Shown: positions 21,023 through 32,600 of the stretch, piece after piece | Layout: every line of letters starts with the position of its first letter | Numbering within the stretch: the first letter of the stretch is position 1 | Assembly (NCBI GenBank): GCA_943737045.1 | Contig: CALSFV010000387.1 | Location: 124,001-188,000 of the forward strand | From: Parapristionchus giblindavisi | Taxonomy: Eukaryota; Nematoda; Chromadorea; Rhabditida; Diplogasteridae | Reading direction: 5' to 3' | DNA length: 64,000 bases | Notes under the pieces: model-generated | What the model was told of the DNA's origin: nothing | What the model saw: only the letters and a program-made list of their open reading frames with translations | Databases searched by the model: none | Program-made: the position numbers and the translations under genes

Positions 21023-22147
21023 CTAATAGAGAATTATATTGAATCAAGAAGGTTTTATAGAGCAAAACGATGTATAAATGATTGAAAAGTAAGAAGAAGA
21101 AAGTGAATATATCCGAGTAGATAGAGTAAATAAGTAATGGAATGAACTAACCTCGTTCAATGGAAGGAAAACTGTGAAGAAGATAAGAAGTTCTTGTTCA
21201 TCTTATATAGAACCATCATTGAGTTAATCTAAGATGAATGGAAATAGAACGAGAACATTGTAACTCTAAAGAGCCCAGAGTATCTTAGAAAGTTTATGTA
21301 TACTCAAATGGATGAAGAAGAACTTCAAACTGTTCTATCTCATGATCATTCAACTGTTATTGTATCTTACTAATGGGAATACACAGTTTTTTCATGGTTC
21401 ACTCTTCTTTCAATTCAGAAAACTACTTCCAATGGGAAATGCTTTAAAAAAGAATTCGAGAAAAAAGACGGTGACATTTGTACAAAACATATTGAAAGTG
21501 TATTCTCTCTGTATTTCATTCTCATTCTTTTCGGAAACCCACATAAAGCTGTTATTATTTAAAAAAAGTACTGATCACGGAATATATTCAAAACAATCTT
21601 TGGATTGTCATGCATTCCGAAACAACAAAAAAAAACAATGACAATATGACACCTTGCTCCCTTCATCACCTTTCTTCCATACATCTGAGATGAAGAATGA
21701 TTAGTCATGAATTATACGTGATAGATGCATCATCTTATATGATATTAAATCATTAAATATATTTGGATATATCGTCTGATCCATTACTTTTGATAGAAGT
21801 TGATTCATTGATCAGAGGGAGGAATTATCAAAGTTCCGGTACAAATGAAATGAAATGCAAAAAGAGATGAAGAGTCGAAGAGAACAAGAATTATGAGCGA
21901 ATAGAAATACTACAAATAACAATCATTCATTCATTCCTTTCAGTCAATTCAATCGACGTCTTTTCATTTACATATAGCTATGGGTCAAATGAATATTTCA
22001 TTTCATTCCGTTCATTCATTTACGTGAATTCTTCCAATCAATATTACCCTCTAACTTTCTTTTCTTAGGTTACTAAGTGAGTCTATCGGAACCACATTCA
22101 ATATCACTTCATTATCTTCTATTTCCTCTATTAACTTCTTATCCAAA
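21023..22147. other. Intergenic region between collagen 2 and the P-glycoprotein gene
   Basis: Divergent promoter region. On the minus strand CTATATAAG at about 21202-21210 could be the collagen 2 TATA box, about 180 bp from its start. The 109-codon plus-strand frame at 21312-21641 has no family resemblance and is not called. No repeats with clear ends were seen. Confidence 0.5.
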
Positions 22148-25100
22148 TGTCTGAAGAAGAAAGAAGTATATTTGATAAGATCTTAGCTGTTTTATGTTGC
22201 AAGTTTGTTATTCCTCATTCTATAAACATTCACACTATCTTGAGTAAATTTAAGTACATATCAGTTCTTGCTAATAAATTTGAATAATATATAATGATTA
22301 GATAATAAATAATAATTACTCAATTGATTATTTACAGAGGCGATGTGAGTGAACGTGAAAATAATATTAAACCATGTTCTATCAGAGAATTGGTATCTCT
22401 ATATCACATTTCTATTATCATACAATCAATAAATTCAGTTTCGTTTTGCTTCTACACAAGATACAGTATATATCTCCATTGGATTAACATTATCTGCAAT
22501 AACTGGTATATTGATGCCTCTAATTACCGTACTCAGTGGATTGATTGCTAATGTCTACTTATCCGAAAAAACTCAAGTTTGTTTTATCTATTTGTTGTTT
22601 TCATCACATTTCTTATTATCAGGATCAGAATAAGATAAGTAAAGAAGATTTGTTATCACAAGTATTGATATTTGTGTACCTCTATGCCATAGCTGCTATT
22701 ATCCAAGTTATTCTATCATGGATTCAAGTATCTATTCTATCTACTCATTTTATCTCATATCATATCAATTCAGCAATATCTTCTTCTTATGGCAACATCT
22801 CATATTGTTAATCGTCTTCGTTATTCATTTCTATGTGCTGTTCTTCGTCAAGATGCACAATGGTTAGATAAACATTCATCCGGTGAATTATCATCTAAAT
22901 TAAATGAGTAAGTCATTCCAATCGATATAATCAATAATCTTATCTCTTTATAGGAATATTGATAGAATACAAGATGGTTTAGGAGAAAAGGTTAATTCGT
23001 CTATTATTGATTATTCAGAATCATTTAATATTATTGAATTCAGATCAGTTTAGTAGTTCGTGGATGTTTAATGTTCACATGTGCTATAATTGTATCTCTA
23101 ATCTATAATTGGAAAGTGACTCTAGTTATGTTTGGAGTTGGTCCAATGTCTGCTATTACTATGGCTCTTATGGGAACGGTATCTATCTTTTTTTTATTTA
23201 AACTAGGGGACGCACGAGTTTTTTAAAACTTACCAATCAGAACTATAGCTCACATCTCCCTGAATACAAAAACATTCTTCCCTAACATTCTAGATGTCCC
23301 CGAAAAATGAGTTTTCCGAGCTGAAAGTTCACTGTTGCATCTGGAAAGGCGAGAATTTTAGAATGAGAAAGATAAATATTCAGAAAATAGTAAACGGGAA
23401 TCGAACCCACGTGGTGCACTTATAAACGCTGGTCACAAACCCCAAAGCTAGGGGGGGGCTACGCTGTTGCCCTCTAGAGTCTATTTGACAACAAAATTAT
23501 ACTTCATTGTTCCTACTTTCTTTTTGGTAGTAGTGTATCCTAAATCTCCTTCTTCTCCTTCTTTAAAATAACATTTCAAAATTTCAGTTTTCTGCTCGTC
23601 CCATGAAGAAATACATGGATTTGTGCTCGAAAGCAGCATCGTTGGTTGAAGAAGTAAATTATTTATTAATTTCAACTTTATTCATTTATTTATTAAAATA
23701 ATTAATTTAGGTTGTAATGAATGTGAAGACAGTGGCTGCATGTAATGGTCAAGATGAAATGGTTAAGGTTAATCAATATATTCAATCGATAAAGATAAAT
23801 GATCTTTTTTTTAGAAATATTCAAGTATTATGAAAGATGGACAGAAACCAGCGATGCAAGTTTATTTCAGAAATGGATTTTTTGAAGGGCTTTTCTTCTT
23901 TGTTTTATATTTCTTCACTGTTTTTGGAGTACTGTAAGTATTTCAAGTATTGATTATTCTGAATGAATTAGTATTTTGTTTCAGTTGTGGAGTTATTGAT
24001 TATCATGATAATCCTATTAAACCGGGATCAGTCATAGTCTCTGCCAATTGTGTATTGATGGGTGCATATTTCTTGGGTATACTTGGTCCTCATATGATGG
24101 CTCTTCTAAAGAGTAGAATAGCTGCTGCTATCATTTATGAAATTATTGATCGAGTGAGAATATTGATTGTCCAGAAGATATTACTGATTGATTTATAGAA
24201 CACAAATGAATGTTCTTTAACTGAAGATAATGGAATAGATAATGAAAGATTAAATGGAGATATAGTATTCAAGAATGTTCATTTCAAATATGCTACGAGA
24301 GATACTCCTATATTAAATGTATCATTATTTTATTCTTTTCATATTTACCAAAAATTTTATAACACTATGTAGATTGAGAGCATGTATAATATTTTAGAAT
24401 ATTATTTTGTAGAATTATTCTTGCAAATTTTACCAATTACATATAATATAACTATAATTGAAGGGTTTATCATGGAATGCGTCACCAGGTCAGAGTATAG
24501 CTTTAGTTGGACATTCTGGTTGTGGAAAGAGTACATCGGTTTGTATTCAATCAATCAATAATATTGATTGATTATATGTTGAGGTTGGATTATTGACTCG
24601 ATTGTATACTGCAACACTAGGAGAAATATTTGTTGATGGAATGAATATTGATAATATTGATCCGAAGATATTGAGAAAGGTACTGTATTCTATTTAGGAC
24701 GACTAATCAATATTATTTCAGAACATTGGAATTGTTCAACAAGAGCCATGCTTATTCAATGGAACAATACGAGAGAATATAGTATTAGGAAGAGAATGGA
24801 AAGGAGAAGGAAATGAAGATGATAGACTCAGAACTGTCATACAAATATCACATGCTACTCAGATCATCAATAAACTTGAGAATGTATTCAATATTTTAGT
24901 TGTGGGAAACTAATCAATAATATGTTGTTGAAGGGATTGGATACTGTATTTGGTAATGGAGGAGTTCGATTGAGTGGAGGAGAGAAACAAAGAATAGCCA
25001 TAGCTAGAGCTCTCTATACTGATCCATCTATTCTTATTCTAGATGAGGCTACTAGTGCTTTAGATGTTCAATCTGAACGGCTTGTACAGGTATTCAATCA

Positions 25101-28100
25101 ATAATCTATTAATAATCAATCAATAATCAATCAATAATCAATCAATAATCAATCAATAGTCAATCAATAATCAATCAATGATTAATCGATAATCAATCAA
25201 TAATCGTAATAGGAAGCATTGAATGAAGCTTCGAAGGGTAGAACTACAATGACAATAGCTCATAGATTGAGTACATTAAAGAATGTAGATATGATATATG
25301 TATTGGATAAAGGAGTTGTTGTTCAACAAGGTATAATAATAATATAAATATCTATAGATATTATCATTGATTGATTAGGTACCCATGATGATCTCTTACG
25401 AGTAGATGGAATCTATTCAAATCTTGCAAAGACTCAATCGATTGATCAATCACATCAATCAATAACAGAAGAAGTCAATGATACTATTCATAATGTGTAA
25501 GTATTCATACGGAAGTAACCAATAGATCATCTAAGTAGATTAACTATAGAAGTACCATACTGCATCACCAATCATATTTTGATCATAACAGCTGTATTAT
25601 TCAGTGAAAATCGGCTTATTGATCTTAATCGATTCTCTGGTAGAAGTTCATTGAGGAATGTTTTGTCTTTGAATACTTCAAGAAAAGAAACAAAAGAAGT
25701 AGAGGAATATGAATTGAATAAGGTACACGAATATATATTGAATAAGAGTCAATATTTGATTCTAAATGAAATAATCAAAAGAAAAAACATAAGTTCTTAC
25801 CTTCAATGTTGAAATGTGATCTTTTATAATTTCGTATTCAGAAAGGTGATAAAGAAAAGAAGAATGGATCAACATTTCTTAGAATGTATTCACATGGACA
25901 TTATATCAAGATATTATTTGCTATTATCTTTTCAATTCTTCGTGGATGGGAAATTCCTCTTTACGTTCTTCAATTCAAATTCCTCTATTCCGCATTAAGT
26001 AAGACTATGAACTATATATTGAAATGAACTAATCCATAGTATTTTAGATGCTCCTCATACAAATTATTCAAGTGAATTGATTCGCATATCTTGTTTTTCA
26101 TTTGGTATTGGAGTTTTTGTATGGATTGCTCTTACACTTGCTGTAAGATAATTGTATGAATATGAATAATATAAAATTGATCTATCAGTATTATTTCGCT
26201 GGATGGTCATCTGAAAGTGTTCTTGCACGAATCAAAGAAAGAATTCTTGATAAAATACTCCATCAAAATGCTTCTTACTTTGATAAACCAGAAACAAGGT
26301 TAGATTAATCAATATGATGGTATGAATTCAATCAATAATTACAGTAATGCAACCATTGTGAGTGATATGAATCGTCATTCATCTAATCTTATTGCGGTAG
26401 ATCATTCAGTTTAATCAATATATTGATATAATTATTATAGGGTCTTGATCATAGAATGATTCTATTCGTTTATTGTTGTTCTTCATTTACTGCTTGTACT
26501 ATTATCTCACTTATCTTACATTGGAAACTCGGACTCGTTGGTAATAATCATCAAGATACAATTAATTAATATTGTGTATTAGGCCTTGGATGTTCTTTGA
26601 TCTTCGTTGTTATTATCACAATTCTATTCATATTTATGACATCAACAACAGAGAAGTTATCAAATCTCGATAATACTGCTGAAGTAGAGTTTAGATATTA
26701 TAGATGGATTAATAAATGAATATGTTTTAGTTGGCAATAGAGATGATTGGACAGACCAGAACAATTCAATTGATGGTAGCTGAAGATTACTTTCAGAATA
26801 CTTATGAAAGATATCAACAACTACTATTTAAAAGTGTACAAAAGGTCTTTGATCATAGTTTTTCATTATCATTTAAATCAATTGCAGATATCGTTAATTC
26901 AATCATTAATCTATGCTCTTAGTCAAGGAGGAGTTTATTTCTTTGGATTTGCTGCTTTTATATTTGGAGTTCATTTTGTATATTATGGAGATATTGAAAG
27001 TGAAGATATGTTTACGTTAGTTATGAGATTATTGAAATCATTTCTATTAATGAATGTAATTTTAGAGTAGCTATTGCAATTGAATTCTGTGGATGGTGTA
27101 TTTCTTTTATTTATCCTGCTTTTCCTGATCTAATCAAAGCTAATAGTGCAGCTAGAATACTATACAGGTCAATAATATTACTGTAACTAATCATGTCATT
27201 TTCTATGATTTATAGATATTATGATCTAGAAAAGATAGAAAGTGATAATGATTCAACCCCATCTATAACTGGATCATTCACTGCTAATAATATCACATTT
27301 GCTTATCCATCTAGACCTCAACATTTGGTAAAACCTTCTTTTCAATTCCTTAATCAATAAATATTGTTGAGGTATCAAAGAATCTCTCAGTTTCTGCTTC
27401 AGCTGGAGAATCTATCGCTCTTGTTGGACCATCTGGTTTCATTTTATTGATTAGAATATCTTTAATATTATTATTAAGGTTGTGGCAAGTCAACACTTGT
27501 TGGATTATTGGAGAGATTTTATGATCAACAAAATGGAATTATTGTATGTTTATTATTTTTATCTTTTTTTCAGACAGTTGATCTCTATGAAATCCCTAAA
27601 TGAACATTTTAGAAAATGGATTCAATTGATCATAGATCAATCAATATTCGTCATTTACGTGAAAACATTGCTTTAGTATCACAAGAACCAGTTCTATTTG
27701 TGGTAATCAATCAATCAATCGATTGAGTATTGATTGAATGAATTGAGGGAACAATCGCTGAGAATATACAATTAGGATGCAAGAATCGATCGATAGATGA
27801 TGTGAGAGAAGCATGTAGAATGGCTAATGCTGCTACTTTCATTGAGGATCTACCTAATGTATACATTTGTATATTGATTTATTAATTTATTGATTAAATA
27901 TAGGGATATGATACGGAGGTTGGAGAGAAAGGACGCTCATTGTCAGGTGGACAGAAACAGAGAATAGCTATAGCTCGAGCTTTGATTAGAAAACCTAAAC
28001 TATTAATACTCGATGAAGCTACAAGTGCACTTGATGCTGAAAGTGAAAAGGTAAAAGTATTGATTGATGACTTATGGTAGATATGATATTTGATCTCCAT

Positions 28101-28377
28101 CACATCCATCAGTTCAATTTACACTTTTGTAGGTGGTACAAGAAGCTTTATCTAGAGCAAGTCATGGAAGGACATCAATATCGATTGCTCATAGATTGGC
28201 TTCTATCAAGGTATTGACTACTTGATCTACCATATATAATAATGTAATTATCAGGATGTGAATCGTATATATTTCATCGAGGATGGAGGTGTTGTAGAGA
28301 GTGGAACACATAATGATCTCATTGATTTAAATGGAAGATATGCTGCATATGTCAAACAACAAAGTCTTGGAGGATAA
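22148..28377 (+). CDS. P-glycoprotein-type ABC transporter (ABCB full transporter)
   Basis: About 30 small exons encode a protein of roughly 1,240 aa with TMD1-NBD1-TMD2-NBD2. NBD1: Walker [10 protein letters not shown] near 24515-24540, Q-loop [11 protein letters not shown], signature LSGGEKQR near 24970, Walker [13 protein letters not shown] near 25036, H-loop TIAHRLS. NBD2: Walker A GPSGCGKST, split by an intron at about 27437-27480, signature LSGGQKQR near 27940, Walker [16 protein letters not shown]1 shows the intracellular coupling stretch [20 protein letters not shown]2 has the matching [19 protein letters not shown]. Exports amphipathic compounds across the plasma membrane using ATP. 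The first exon (ATG at 22148, [11 protein letters not shown]) is the least certain part; another donor is possible. The stop TAA is at 28375-28377. Confidence 0.92.
23392..23473 (-). other. tRNA-like sequence with intact box B (possible SINE head or tRNA relic)
   Basis: Read on the minus strand, GTGGGTTCGATTCCCGT is a full box B/T-arm, preceded by a plausible GACCAGC...GCACCA arm. The 5' part has a run of C and no convincing acceptor stem or clean box A, so it is not called as a working tRNA. It lies in an intron of the P-glycoprotein gene. A tRNA-derived SINE or decayed tRNA gene are both possible. Confidence 0.4.
25085..25210. repeat. (AATCAATCAAT)n minisatellite in a P-glycoprotein intron
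   Basis: About ten imperfect 11-bp units AATCAATCAAT fill most of an intron of about 120 bp between the NBD1 Walker B exon and the H-loop exon. The unit is the reverse complement of the ATTGATTGATT motif seen at many 3' splice sites in this window. Confidence 0.75.
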
Positions 28378-28682
28378 TCATTCCCTTCCATTTTATTGAC
28401 TAACCCTTGTAAAATTGTTTAAATAGAATCTTTAGTAGGTTTCGTTGAATATATGTATTTATTTATAATGTTTTGTAAAACCCCTTTTAATTGCAATATA
28501 TTTTATTAGTCGCAAGTTGTGTAAGATATCGGTTGCCTTTGCATGTCACGGTGTACATTAAATAAATTGATTTATCCTTTTAAAAATGTTTGAACATAGC
28601 ATATTATTAGTGTAAAAAATATATCTACATGCATCTGCTCACCACACAACACAATGATATATAACGGTCTAATAATGAAAAA

Positions 28683-29153
28683 GGTGATAAGACGTTTCAG
28701 AAATTTCGCTTCAGAAAATGCCATTTCGGAAAATCTTTTCCAGAAAAGGACGTTTCAGAAATTTTCATTTCAGAAATTCCAACTCAGAAAAGGACGTTTC
28801 AGAAATTGGCACTTCAGAAATGCCAACTCAGAAAAGGACGTTTCAGAAATTTATTTTCAGAAATATCAACTCAGAAAAGGACGTTTTAAAAAGTTTTTTC
28901 CCGTTGTAATTGATTTTAGTAGCATTCAATTACAACGGGAAAATTTTCTTAAACGTCCTTTTCTGAGTTGATATTTCTGAAGTGCCAATTTCTGAAACGT
29001 CCTTTTTAGAGTTGGAATTTCTGGAAAAAAATTCTGAAACGTCCTTTTCTGGAAAATCATATCTGAAGTGGTTATATCTGAAACGTCCTTTTCTGAAGAG
29101 GATTTTCTCAAATAGCACTTTCTGAAGTGAAATTTCTGAAACGTCTTATCACC
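28683..29153. mobile_element. Fold-back MITE with 9-bp target duplication
   Basis: A 471-bp element flanked by perfect 9-bp duplications AATGAAAAA (28674-28682 and 29154-29162). Ends are inverted copies beginning GGTGATAAGACGTTTCAGAA. Each arm contains imperfect tandem units of about 30 bp built on CAGAAAAGGACGTTTCAGAA, and the centre is a hairpin CCCGTTGTAATTG / CAATTACAACGGG around 28898-28941. The 9-bp duplication fits Mutator-like or Merlin-type transposition. It has no coding capacity; open frames over it on both strands are products of the repeats. It lies 458 bp upstream of the cct-4 start codon. Confidence 0.85.
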
Positions 29154-29611
29154 AATGAAAAAAATAGCAGAGTAGATCAAAATAACCAAGATGTAACCAA
29201 GATGTAAATATATATATATAAAGTATCCAAGATGTAAATATATATATATAAATATATATTTTTATTCTAAAATGTAAATAATGTAACCGATAAATTGAAG
29301 AGAATTTCGGAGTAAAAAAAGTCAGTTCACGATAAAATCGGTAAGTTACGACAGAAATAGAATGGTCTTACAACGATCGTCCTCACATACTGCGCTAATA
29401 CAGTTGATTTGAATTCTTCTGGATCTTTTCAAATTTTACACTAGAAGATTCAGTAGTTTCGACATCCATCTTAGTCCCGCTTGTTCGAATTGCCTTATTT
29501 ATCATTTTAAACACTGCTATACAGTGTTCCTCATTGTTATAGTATCCATCTTTGTCTTTTATCACCGTATTAGTTGTTTTACAACTTGTGTTATTCTTTT
29601 TTCTTGCCAGA

Positions 29612-32600
29612 ATGGCACAAGTACAAGCGCCATCAGCAGTAGCTGCTAAAGGAGGTAAGGACACCAGCTTCAGAGATAAGGAGAAGCCAGGAAGTGTTCG
29701 TAACAGTAATATCGTCGCTGCTAAGGTATGATTTCATACATTCTATATCTTATTCATCTCGTTTCTCCTATTATTCACATGTAAATATCATTGGCTACGA
29801 TTATATAGGCTGTTGCTGATGCCGTCCGTACTTCTCTTGGTCCTCGTGGAATGGATAAGATGATTCAATCTGGAAATGGAGATGTTACTATCACCAACGA
29901 TGGAGCTACCATTCTCAATCAGATGTCTGTTATCCATCCCACTGCTAAAATGGTATGTAAGAGATTTAATTTTACAATAGCTCTTACATTTCTGTCGGAT
30001 TGTACTGTCGTTTTTTCAAAGTAAAGATAATAGAGATTGAGACTGGATTGTGTAGTGTTTATTGTGTCTATCTCAGCTTGTCGAGCTCTCGAAGGCTCAA
30101 GATATCGAAGCTGGAGATGGAACTACCACAGTTGTTGTTATGGCTGGAGCACTTCTTGATGCTGCTCAGAAGCTTCTCGAAAAGGGTATGTAGGCTAACT
30201 TTTTTATCAAAATGTTTTTGTTGATTCATCAAATAGTTTATAGGTATTCATCCTACTGCCATTTCTGATTCTTTCCAACGAGCTGCTACTCAAGCTGAAG
30301 TCATCCTTCAAGTATGCAATTCTTTCTATTTATTGGTTTAAATATTTGCAACAACAATATACATCTCGTCAAGCTACTCATAGTATAATTGAATTGTATT
30401 AAAGAATATGGCAACCCCCGTTGATCTCTCAAATGATGAACAACTCGTCAAGTTGGCTACTACTTCACTCAACTCTAAGGTATCATCATTTTATTTTTTT
30501 AAATGTTTTTTGTTTTGTCTTTTTTGCGCTTATAAAGATTAACGACCATGTTCCGGAACTGTTGGAAGTAAGAAGACTTACCATGCATGTCAGAGTGTAC
30601 TCTTCATAAATGTCTTTAAACGAAATGAATAATTTTTCGACCGTTCAGAATAATACAATATAATTAAATATAGGTTGTATCTCAACACTCATGGCTTCTT
30701 GCTCCTATGGCTGTAAATGCAGTTAAGAAGGTACCGTAATCAATCGATTCGTGTGAGTCATTACCGTATCTTATCTTAGGTTCTTGATGAGTCTCGTCCC
30801 GACAATGTCGATCTGAAGGCTATCAAGATCATCAAGAAGATGGGAGAAACTGTAGAAGAGAGTGAAATGATTGATGGTACGGTAGAACATTATTGATTGA
30901 TTGATTGTAGTCATACTGTATTTGTAGGTGCCCTAATCGATCAAAAGACAATGGGAAGAGGAGGACCAACTCGTGTAGAGAAAGCAAAGATCGCATTGAT
31001 TCAATTCCAATTGAGTGCACCTAAGACTGATGTAAGTGTGAAGACTTTATAGTATAGTTAAATTGAATGATTGATGACTATGTACTTATTCCATCTTGAT
31101 ACATCCATTCATTCTATTGTAGATGGAGAATCAAGTTATTATTACTGACTACACTCAAATGGATAGAGCACTTAAGGTATATATCCATCTATTGAATGAT
31201 CTTTTGATTGATTGATTGATTTGTTTATCCTTAGGAGGAACGTCAATATCTTCTCGATTTGTGCAAACAGATCAAGAAGAGTGGATGTAATGTTCTACTT
31301 ATTCAGAAGAGTATCCTTAGGTATACTGTAATGTCTAGCCTTTCTAATCGATTGATTCCAGAGATGCTGTATCTGAGCTCTCACTTCATTTCCTTGCTAA
31401 GATGAAGATTATGGTAGTCAAGGATATCGAGGTAAAATATTCTGTCTTATTGTGCATTAGTTATTATTGTTTTATCCTTACACAATTTCCCTATGTTGTT
31501 GGATTGGCCATTCTTCCCTTGTCTATACCATTTCATTCTATACTCTTCAGTAGTTTCTCCTCTCATTGTATCTCTATCTTCTCCTATTCATCGTCTATAC
31601 AATTAAGCTGTATCGATGTAGACTTTCTCTGCTCACACAATACTCAGCAATTATTTGCATTTGAATATATTAAATATAATGAGTAATTCAGAGAGATGAT
31701 ATTGAATTCTATTCAAATATCCTTGGATGTCGTCCTGTAGCCTCTCCTGATCATTTAGTAGCTGAATCATTAGGATCAGCTGATTTAGTTGAAGAAATTC
31801 ATACTGGAGGAGAAGGAAAAGTCATCAAGGTATTTAGTCATTTACTGTTATTATTAATATTATTACTATTATTATAACATGCTATATTTGCTTATACCCT
31901 TATTATGATACATTTTCACATGTGTCATATGTGAGAAATATTTTTTATTGTTGTGATTCTGTGTTTGAGAAGTCAAGGATTAAGAGTTAATGTTGAAAAT
32001 ACTTCCTTCATAGAAATATAAAGTAGTAGTTGTTGACCTCTAGTGTAATGGAGGGTCTAAAAGAGCACCTGGAAACTCGAAATTTTAATTCGAAAAAGGT
32101 GCGGGAATTCAAATTCTGACTTTCCAACTGCTATCTTCTTATAAAAATTAAATATAGCCGACATTTTATTTGTCGATCTTTTTGGCGCTTAGGGACTTGA
32201 ACAAAATTACTATTTTGAATAGGTAGTTGATTTCATGGGAATTAACATCCTTTTTGAATCCGCCGAAAATCGCAGTTGGAAAGTCAGAATTTGAATTCCC
32301 GCACCTTTGACTTTTTTTTAACGGTATGTGAGCTGCTATGAATTGTAGTTTGTATTATTGTGTATTATTCAAACATGATGATTGAATAGATATTTAATAT
32401 AACTACCCATGTGATAATACTTCATTGGTCTAATGAATAGTTATTTGTCTTCTCCTCTAAATCATATGATGATGATGTTATTATCATTTATCCATTGTAT
32501 TCATATTGATACAATTGAACTAATTGTTCACCCCCTCTATTCTCCATGTAAATAACTATTCCTTCATAGACTCCTTTAGATCTATCTTCACATTTACAGA

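Noticed and set aside
21312..21641. 109-codon plus-strand frame between collagen 2 and the ABC transporter
   Set aside because: Hydrophobic start tempting as a signal peptide, but composition is random-like afterwards and no homologous motif or splice continuation was found.
25085..25210. Possible CRISPR-like array
   Set aside because: Units are 11 bp with no spacers; it is a simple minisatellite inside a eukaryotic intron.
28654..28971. Open frames on both strands rich in FRN/EKDVSE repeats
   Set aside because: Translations of tandem units in a fold-back transposable element, mirrored on both strands.
29395..29664. Minus-strand 89-codon frame upstream of cct-4
   Set aside because: Overlaps the cct-4 start in antisense and shows no known motif.
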